Source of the DNA: Dugong dugon | Taxonomy: Eukaryota > Chordata > Mammalia > Sirenia > Dugongidae | Length of the DNA: 64,000 bases | Assembly (NCBI GenBank): GCA_030035585.1 | Contig: CM057464.1 | Location: 79,778,919 to 79,842,918 of the forward strand | Reading direction: 5' to 3' | Shown here: in pieces, positions 56,501 to 64,000 of the stretch | Position numbering within the stretch: the stretch's first letter is position 1 | Layout of the letters: every line of letters begins with the position of its first letter | The notes under the pieces: model-generated | Databases searched by the model: none | What the model was told of the DNA's origin: nothing | What the model saw: the letters and a program-made list of their open reading frames with translations, nothing else | Made by a program: the position numbers and the translations under genes

Positions 56501-57740
56501 GATTTACTGTCTGAGCCACTGCCGTTAGTAAAAATTCCATGTTGTTTTGATAGACAGCTAGCTGTGTCTCTTTTAGTCTACTCCTCTGACCTCTAACTAT
56601 CCATGCATGCCTTTTTCTGTCATGTAGATCACACTCAGCCCCTTTCCAAAGGACATAGCACAAAATCTTATCCAATTACTGCATCCAGATCAAATTTAGT
56701 GGTCTCTGGGTGATGCCCAGTCCTCTCCATCAGACCCAGTTATGAGTCCTCATGGTCGAGAGAGCTACAAACTAAAAGACAATATAAATGGACGGAGAAG
56801 GAGTGGGATAAGTGTGCTAAACTGTCCATTCAGCAAAGGGAGGAATAGGAAATACACACCAGTTACAGATCCATGACAACAAAAAAAAGGAGCCAGGCCA
56901 TCAGTTGTGTCACCTCTGTCTCAGCAGTATAGAGGGTTCTCTGATTAGATTGATTCTCTTGAGGAACAACTTCCCTATCCATTGCTCATGGCCCCACTTC
57001 TCTAGTCATACTTGGAGAAGGTGGGATTTGGGGAGTATATGCTCCTTGGAAAAGGCAGAGCTCTCATTCTGCTTTGTACTGGTATATGTTTTGAGGTCCA
57101 AGAGGTATTTTATAGTCATAGACTTTTTGAATCCATACTTGCAGTTTTCTTGGCAATATACTGCCATCAGAATTGAATATACTCTCACTGATTTGCTTCT
57201 AGTCTGGTCCATGTTAGCAACCACATGCAAGATTCTCTCCTTGGCATAATTCTCAAGGCAGATTTATCTCTGTTTTTCTTCTCCTTGCACCTGTGTCTCT
57301 CAGTTTAATGGCAGCTACCTTGAATCCATCTGAACAATAAGTTCGGAGGATACGAAACATCTTTTGTACAGATCTTTGCTGCATAGCTGAGTTCTTATGT
57401 TTAGCTGAGATAACTTAATGGGCCTGTGTTGCTCTAAGCATATCTTATTTCTTGTTTTTTGTGTTCTTCAATTTCTTATTTCTGTATTCCTATTCATCTT
57501 TCTTTTCAAACTAGCAAATTATTTCCTCAACTCATATGTTTATTGTGACAACTTTACCAAACATGCATAATTCTCCGGCTCTTTCCAATCTCTTTCCTAG
57601 AGTTAGAAGAAAGAAGAGAGATGGTCTGCAGTCCAAATTAATTTAGGCAAGAGTTTCAGCAATGTTTTGCCACTGCACTACACAAGTCTCCATATTTCCA
57701 GCCTCAAATACCTATTTCTTTACCACCCACCGCCTGTATG
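56501..57740. other. No recognised feature
   Basis: About 1.2 kb of unique-looking DNA. The 114-codon frame at 56905-57249 has no recognisable motif; its length is unremarkable for chance in this composition. Confidence 0.45.
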
Positions 57741-57907
57741 TTTGTTGTGTTGTTGTTATGTGCCGTTGAGTCGATTCCGACTCACAGTGACCCTGTAGGA
57801 CAGAGTAGAACTGCCCCATAGGGTTTCCAAGGAACAGTTGGTGAATTTGAACTGCCAACCTTTTGATTAGCAGCTTGAGCTCTTAAGCACTTCGCCACTA
57901 GGGCTCC
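57741..57907 (-). mobile_element. AfroSINE with (GTT)n tail (first of tandem pair)
   Basis: Reversed tail GTGTTGTTGTTATGTGCCGT and GAGTCGATTCCGACTCACAG; reversed head AGCACTTCGCCACTAGGGCT. The end resembles the BovB terminus (GTTGTTGTTA.GTGCCGT) more closely than other copies do. Confidence 0.93.
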
Positions 57908-57915
57908 AAAAACAA

Positions 57916-58072
57916 TTAGATACCCCTTGCCATCAAATCAATTCTGACTCATAGCAACCCCACAGGACAGAGTAGAACTGCCCCATAGGGTTTCCAGGGA
58001 ATGGCTGGTGGATTCGAACTGTTAACCTTTTGGTTAACAGCCAAGCTCTTAACCACTGCACCACCAGGGCTG
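57916..58072 (-). mobile_element. AfroSINE (second of tandem pair)
   Basis: Reversed tail ACCCCTTGCCATCAAATCAA and CATAGCAACCCCACAGGACA; reversed head AACCACTGCACCACCAGGGC. Same orientation as its left neighbour and separated from it by fewer than 20 bases. Confidence 0.94.
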
Positions 58073-58129
58073 CTGTTTGCTTAGCCAATACTATACATTA
58101 ATTTTATAGTTTACTGCACCTCGTTATCA

Positions 58130-58510
58130 ATATCAGTGTCTACAGTAGGGCGATGCTAGCTGCAATAACAAATAACTTCTTAAATTTCAGTGACGTAATA
58201 TAGTAAAAGATTATTTTTCACACATGTAGTATGGCAGCTGACCCGGACAGGCAGTCATCTTTCCCTGTCTGGTTACTCAGGGACCCAGACTCTTTACATC
58301 TTGTGAGTCAATCACCTCTAGGGCCTTAAAGTTCTCCTCACCCAGTTAACGATGGCAAATGCACTTCCCAAACATCATAGGCCACAAATTGCATACTTCC
58401 TTCAGCTCACATTCCATAGTGGGGACTAGCCACGTGGTCTCCCCTGGATGCAAGGGGGATGGAAGGGACTGGGCCAAGTGTGTCTTTGGCTAGACAATTA
58501 CTTCTAGGAG
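58130..58510. repeat. Ancient interspersed repeat, unassigned family
   Basis: GCTGCAATAACAAATAACTT, AGTCATCTTTCCCTGTCTGG, CAGCTCACATTCCATAGTGG and CTAGCCACGTGGTCTCCCCT. This order matches a common old mammalian repeat that I cannot name with certainty. Confidence 0.5.
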
Positions 58511-59479
58511 ACAATTCTGTGTTATGGTGGGGGTACATGAGTTTCTGTTGAAAAGCTAGTAGAGAATTTAACTTTTATTCTAAAACCAATAGCAAGCATT
58601 TGGAAGATTGCCATCCGTTAATAATAAAAGCAGAAACTGAAAATAAAATATGTCTGAAACATAATACAGCATATAGAAGCCTGAGGGCATAGAGGGATAT
58701 GATCAGTGTATCAGTCTCTCCAGAGTTCTGAACATATGAGACAGTTTTAGCAAAGCCATCATTAATCATAAACACTATCATGAATGCTGTTATTCCAAAA
58801 TGAACAATCCTTTTATTCTTCATAATATTAATTCTTGTTATGTATTACAAGAACCCTAAATAATTACATTTGAAAAAGATTCATTTCAAATTCTACTAAA
58901 CATGATTATATCCGTATAAGTAAAACCTGACTACATCCATTTTTACTGCAAAACTAAAAATAGTTTCCCTTTTCCTGAATGTTTCTTTTCCCAAATATTA
59001 AAATAGACTTTAAAATATAAATATTGCTATCTTTCAATTGTCAAGGACAGCATACAGTGCAACAAAGATTTGAATGAGACAGGAATAGAACACTGGGAAG
59101 TTTTTACCATGTAGGGGAGTGAAAATATAACTCAGTTTTAAAACAAACTTTATGCAAAATGAAAAAGTCAAATTGGAATAGAAATACACCCAATTTACAG
59201 TGTAACAAAATGTATGGATTTCATATTTGTACCCGGATCTTAAATGTATTTGCATCTATTTCTTATTTATTTAGTTCCATTTATTTTTCACTTGAATAAA
59301 AACAGACATTTAAAAAAAAAAACAAAAAACAAAGACATGAAGATAGAGCTTTCAAACTTCTCATGAAAAGCATTCTTTTTCCTAGATGACTCCTTTCTTA
59401 ACTGAGAAAGTGATCAAATGAATACATGTGAAGATGATTACTGAAATGAAACAGCTCCTGTGTCCAGCCATTGCATAAG
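58511..59479. other. No recognised feature
   Basis: About 970 bp, AT-rich; a 12-A run near 59312. No gene or named repeat. Confidence 0.45.
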
Positions 59480-59650
59480 CACTTTGCTTATATACAATTT
59501 CATTCAATCCTCGTGTCAACCCTATGATACCGATACTATTATCCCTATATTACAGGTAAGGAAACCGAGGTGAACAGAAGGTAAGTAATTTGCTAAGGTT
59601 ACATCTATAGTAAGCAGCAGAGCTTACTGACTGTTAACTCCTCTGACATA
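59480..59650 (-). mobile_element. MIR
   Basis: Reversed MIR: TTCATTCAATCCTCGTGTCA, ACTATTATCCCTATATTACA, AGGAAACCGAGGTGAACAGA, TAATTTGCTAAGGTTACA and AGCAGCAGAGCTTACTGACT. Confidence 0.85.
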
Positions 59651-60364
59651 GATACACACCAGCTTAACTTAAAGCCACTTCCACAAAACCACCGGATAAG
59701 CTCTCTAGTCCCCGTCTATGTAACACAGCAGAGGCAATCTTTCTGGAGCTTCAGCATATTAAACATGTTTTATGATCAAATCTGTATAATAATAATAAGA
59801 AGAATATTTTGAACTACTTTTAGGGAGAGAATTGCTTTTAGTTTGTGAAATATGATGGTGAAGCATTTAATTGTGAAAAGATAGACCCCAGGGCATGGCC
59901 CAGCCATAAAAAAATGAAACTGTGAAAGTTAATTGTTTTTCTTAATATGACAGGGGAAAAAGTAAATTGAGTTTCTAGAGAGTGAGGGGTTAAGGGCTCC
60001 TGAAATAATGAGATAAAGATAGATTGCAGGCAGGGCACCCATCTTGGAATAAATTTGGAGACTGGGGTCAAGAATAGACATTTAAGAAACACCTGGGATG
60101 GAGTGGTCAAGAGAGTTTTAAGACCAGGAATGATTAATATGCTTTTTTTTTTTTTTTTTTTTTTTACATCTTTGCTGTGTTATGCTGTTCTCTGATTTGC
60201 CTGACCCTTTCTTCTGGACCTCCAACCTTTTATGTTAGTTGAAAAAATCTAGGAAAAGGACTATGATGATTTTTCAAGGAGGAACAAAAGATAAACAAGA
60301 ATAACAAAGACAACAATAACAAAGACAACGATAGCTAATAATTATTAAAGACATATATTTTTGG
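59651..60364. other. No recognised gene; 23-base T-run
   Basis: Unique-looking DNA with a pure T-run at 60143-60165. There is no AATAAA next to it on the minus strand, so I do not read it as the tail of a processed transcript. Confidence 0.5.
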
Positions 60365-60500
60365 TACCAATCTGAGGATTTTAAACATATATACTCTATC
60401 ACGCAATTCTTACATCAACACTCCGTGGCCAGTATTATTATCATCACCATTTTATAAATGGAGAAGCTACTAAGTCACACCGATAAGTAGTACAACCATC
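60365..60500 (-). mobile_element. MIR fragment
   Basis: Reversed MIR core: CACGCAATTCTTACATCAAC, AGTATTATTATCATCACCAT, TTTATAAATGGAGAAGCTAC and TAAGTCACACCGATAAG. Confidence 0.7.
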
Positions 60501-62445
60501 ATGCAATATGTGGTTTCAGAGTCATTATTCTTACCTTTCTACTCAATTAACTCTGAGCTTTAGAATTAGAGTACAAATATCATCAAGGGAACAGTAAATA
60601 AACAGAATATGACAAAAGCTATGCCTTCAAGCACAAGTTTCCTTATGATCACAGGAAGGACATTAGATGTTACATCACACGGGTGAAGGCTGAATTCACT
60701 TTTAGATATATTAAAGGAAATTACGATTCTACAAAATTGAATAACTGATGGTCACTCCATTACTGATATTTGAGGAGCAGCCAAATAATACATGTAGGTG
60801 CACATCTATACAATTAACTACCTTAGGTTTGTATAAAGCCTAAGTTGTTGAAGATTTCAATTATGTGCTTACTAGCCCTATTCTAATGTATCTTTGGGCA
60901 CATCTACTTGAGGAGCTCATGTGTCTATTGTTTCTGCCCATACATACTCATAGGCAAACTCTACTCATGCATATTAAAACTATTTTGTCACGCCTAAATT
61001 ATAAGCATACCGAATTATGTGATTAAGTTCATTATGGATGCTAGAGAAGCAATTCATTTTTAAATTTTGTGAAGTAGGCTTAAGATCAAAAATAACACAA
61101 AATATAAAAGATGATAAAGTAATTTAAGAGTTACTCTTTAAATAAAATAACTGTACATTTTCCAAATTTTATTAATTATTAAGACTGTTAAGAATAATAA
61201 GTTTGAATTTTGAGAGTTCAAAAATAAAAATGACCTTATTTCTAAGTATATATATTTTCTTACTTTTAATTTTGAAGACATACACACATACAATCCAAAA
61301 CAAAAACCAAATACCTTTGATATACGGGAGAGAGTCAAGCACTCTAGAAGATACATACATTTTTCTAGATGTAGTATATCATCTCTACATTTTTCCTGAT
61401 GTAGGACTATTGAATTAGATGAAGATAAATCTAAAATATTTTTCACTGCACAACTTTCTGAAGCAAAAGTCCTGGTACAACCTTAATTTCAAATCTTAAA
61501 TAGTTAAAATAATTGATATGGTAGTCTCATCATCATTTGCAAATTTGCTATGTCTTCAATATGAAGCCACATATTTAAGTAAGTGTCAAGGGTATAAACT
61601 AGGCACTAAGATTGCAAAAATGCTACAAAGATGATAGACTATCTCCCAGAAGCTCTGGAGTAGATGAAAATAAATAATGAAAAGTCATAAGGTATTATAC
61701 AAGATAGCAGAAATGAAAAAGGGAACCAAATACAGTAGTGAGAGAAGTGAAAGAACAATGTATAGTGGGAAAGAAATAATGCAAACATGTATGGAACCAT
61801 CCAGTTGTCAACCTGCTTTTGCTGGACTGCAAGTCTTCTAAAAGGAGGATTTTGAAATAAAAGTCTTCATTATTATCATTATTATTGGCTGTTACAGCTG
61901 TGCACGGTCTATTAGTAGATGTTCTGGTACAGAGTGACAAAACTCTTTGAAGGCAGATCTCATATACTATTGTCCCTGTCATGGTGATCAGTAACCAATG
62001 ACACAATTTAGCTATTAGAAAAACTACAATAAACTGGTAGTTACAAAAAGGAGGCTGCCAAGGAAGATGTATTAAAAAAAAAAGTTTCTACATCTGTGAT
62101 AAATTAAGTTTCATATTGAAAGCTCTCCCCTCTTTAGTCTCAAACGTACAAATATAGAATAAATATCAAACTTTACAATATCAACTCTTCCCTATCCTGT
62201 CTTCATTTGTAAATGATAATCATTTCTCTAGAAAACTTTGAATATATTAATGTTATACAACATTGATATAAGACAAGTATCTGAATGGCTAAAAAACTGG
62301 AGAAAGTAATAATTTACCTAATTTCTCTCAATTTCATTTTACAATTTTATTTGAATTTATTTTCTGAATGTATAAACTTTAGAATCCTATTTCTGAGTAA
62401 TAAAATAATAGATTTTTATTTTAAAGGTCTATGTTGTGTGTAGGA
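60501..62445. other. No recognised gene; unique-looking DNA
   Basis: About 1.9 kb, AT-rich. Overlapping 60-103-codon frames on both strands at 61138-61446 and 61695-62006 have no domain signs. (TTATTA)-like run near 61870. Confidence 0.45.
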
Positions 62446-62652
62446 GTCTCTCAGTGGTGCAAATGGGTAAGTGCTCGACTACTAGGCAAAAGATTGGCGG
62501 TTCAAACCTACCCAGAGGTGCCTTGGAACACACCTGGCAATCAACTTCTGACAGGTCAAGGTCTTGAGAATCCCATGGAGCAGTTCTACTCTGCACACAT
62601 GGGGTCACCGTGAGTCAGAATCGACTCAATAGCAGCTAACAACAACGACTAA
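62446..62652 (+). mobile_element. AfroSINE, third structural class, sense copy
   Basis: GTCTCTCAGTGGTGCAAATG, AAGTGCTCGACTACTAGGCA, TTGGCGGTTCAAACCTACCC, AACACACCTGGCAATCAACT, GTCACCGTGAGTCAGAATCG and CAGCTAACAACAACGAC. The end in AACAACAACGAC matches the BovB 3' terminus. Confidence 0.93.
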
Positions 62653-63918
62653 CAATAATATTGTGTATTAGAAAATTACAGTAGATGATTTTTAAAAATA
62701 AATAACATTGATGTATTACTATGATTTTAAAACATTACACTTTAGTCTTCTATAATAAAACATTAATAAATACTTGTTTAAAAGTGGGGCAACTAGATTG
62801 TTACTAAAAATTTATAATAATATACTTTATAACTAACTCCTTTTTGAAAATCAAATATTGTTCAAGTTAAGGATACTAATGTCCTGTTGAGATAATCTTT
62901 CAGCAAAAAAAAAAAAAAAAAAAAAACTTTGTCACTTTCTGCCCTCTGTTTTCTGAATCATTTCCTTCTCTTTGAATACTTTTCCCCATTATCACAACAC
63001 ACTCCTCCAAGGATGGTTGTTATTTAGAAGAGAATAACAGGGTACAAATAATACCTAGTCCACTAGTGTATTTAGTATTATATGGAGAAATTTTGGAATG
63101 TGTAGGAAGGAGTACTATGATTATTTAGATATAAGGCAGCTTAAAAAATTTACACAAGTGGTATGTTCCTATAGCTATCATTTGGCAAACTGCTTTTTTT
63201 TCTCAACGATATATTTTACGACGTATCCATGTTGATAAACATAGATGTATATCATTCTTTTCAGTTGATAGTAAGTATTCTGTCTTATTTATCACCTTAA
63301 AAAATTCATATCCCCATGTTCCAATGTTTCCTGTTTCTATAAGGTTATTTAGGTAGTCATTGGCTTCTGTATAAGTGCTTCTCCAGGGCAGCAGACAACT
63401 AGAAGTAGAATAATTCGGTTAGTTGTTCTTGATGTCATACCACATTGATACTTGTGTATTCGGCCTGAATGAAAGAACAACTTTTCATACTCAGGGCACA
63501 GACATAATCCAATACATGATGATAAAATTTTGGTTCCTGGGGTGTATGCCATCTAGTTATAAAGAACACAGATAAAGTAAATATGTGTGATTATTAAAAT
63601 AGAGATAGAAAATAATTACAACAATTTGAAGGTTAAAGAAATTGTTATATATATACATAGAAAAAAATCATTATCAATTCATCCAATGTGGGAAAAATTT
63701 GGTAAAATGGTTGAAGCAAACAAACAAACAAAAAAAAAACCCCAACGAAACTCAAATAAACAGAACCAAAACACTAAAATAGGTGAATCGATTTCTTTGA
63801 CAATGCTAAATTAAAAGCTGCTGTTGGTTTTTCTTATATTACCAGTGTAAAGCTGGCAGCAAAAAAGAAGTGAGGAACTAGAACATTCTATTTTAAAAAA
63901 TAAATCTTTTAGTAAATT
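62653..63918. other. No recognised gene; A-run
   Basis: About 1.3 kb of AT-rich DNA with a pure A-run at 62905-62926. 63200-63400 has faint old-L1-like text (TATCCATGTTGATAAACATA) too weak to call. Confidence 0.45.
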
Positions 63919-64000
63919 GGAACCCTGGTGGTGCAGTGGTTAAAGCACTTAACTGCTAACCAAAAGGTCAGCAGTTCTAACCCACGAGCCATTCCACAGA
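63919..64000 (+). mobile_element. AfroSINE, cut by window end
   Basis: TGGAACCCTGGTGGTGCAGT, GTGGTTAAAGCACTTAACTG, AAGGTCAGCAGTTCTAACCC. The head is complete and the tail lies beyond the window. The start AAAGCACTT and GAGCCATTCCACAGA suggest the long class. Confidence 0.92.

Noticed and set aside
56905..57249. 114-codon plus-strand frame as a candidate exon
   Set aside because: No splice context, motif or codon signal; chance length in this composition.
60143..60165. Long T-run as a possible tail of a minus-strand processed pseudogene
   Set aside because: No AATAAA in the 40 bases next to it on the minus strand and no flanking duplication seen.
62905..62926. Long A-run as a possible retrocopy tail
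   Set aside because: No polyadenylation signal upstream and no duplication found.

Overview
This is a stretch of nuclear DNA from a placental mammal, almost certainly an afrotherian and most likely an elephant (Loxodonta/Elephas); hyrax or sea cow cannot be excluded by eye. The evidence is at least 22 copies of the tRNA-derived AfroSINE family, three insertions of the BovB/RTE1 retrotransposon that carries the matching 3' end, and two large copies of one L1 subfamily. Ancient pan-mammalian repeats (MIR, L2, L1M, MaLR/ERVL-type LTRs, an hAT-type element) fill much of the rest. Base composition is AT-rich. I found no host protein-coding exon and no functional RNA gene, so the window looks intergenic or deep-intronic. 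Every long open frame is explained by L1 or BovB, or by low-complexity sequence.

Layout. 1-3601: 5' half of a full-length L1 on the minus strand (L1-A), cut by the window start; its ORF1 is broken by a single stop. 3602-14450: old L1 3'-end pieces, two LTRs of one family in opposite orientation, an ERVL-type LTR, L2, a BovB tail and AfroSINEs. 14449-16830: BovB-A (minus), which lacks the reverse-transcriptase region and carries a later L1 insertion with an inverted 5' end. 16831-41239: AfroSINEs scattered through unique-looking DNA, with a BovB deletion derivative at 21420, an older L1 3' UTR at 28543, a small candidate processed pseudogene at 31236, and L2 and MIR pieces. 41240-52882: BovB-B (plus), containing an AfroSINE, which in turn contains an 8.4-kb full-length L1 (L1-B); target-site duplications mark both inner insertions. 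52883-64000: L2, AfroSINEs (including an inverted pair and a tandem pair), an hAT-type remnant, MIRs and unique DNA.

How the parts relate. L1 supplies the machinery that moves L1 itself and probably made the candidate processed pseudogene. BovB is the probable partner of AfroSINE, because their 3' ends resemble each other in this window. No autonomous element here is visibly intact, although L1-A comes close within the part that can be seen. The most interesting signals are the record of insertion order in the nests, the 281-bp tandem monomers in the L1 5' UTR with a recurring antisense reading frame, the internally deleted BovB forms, and the long inverted L1 pair. I did not find a new gene system.
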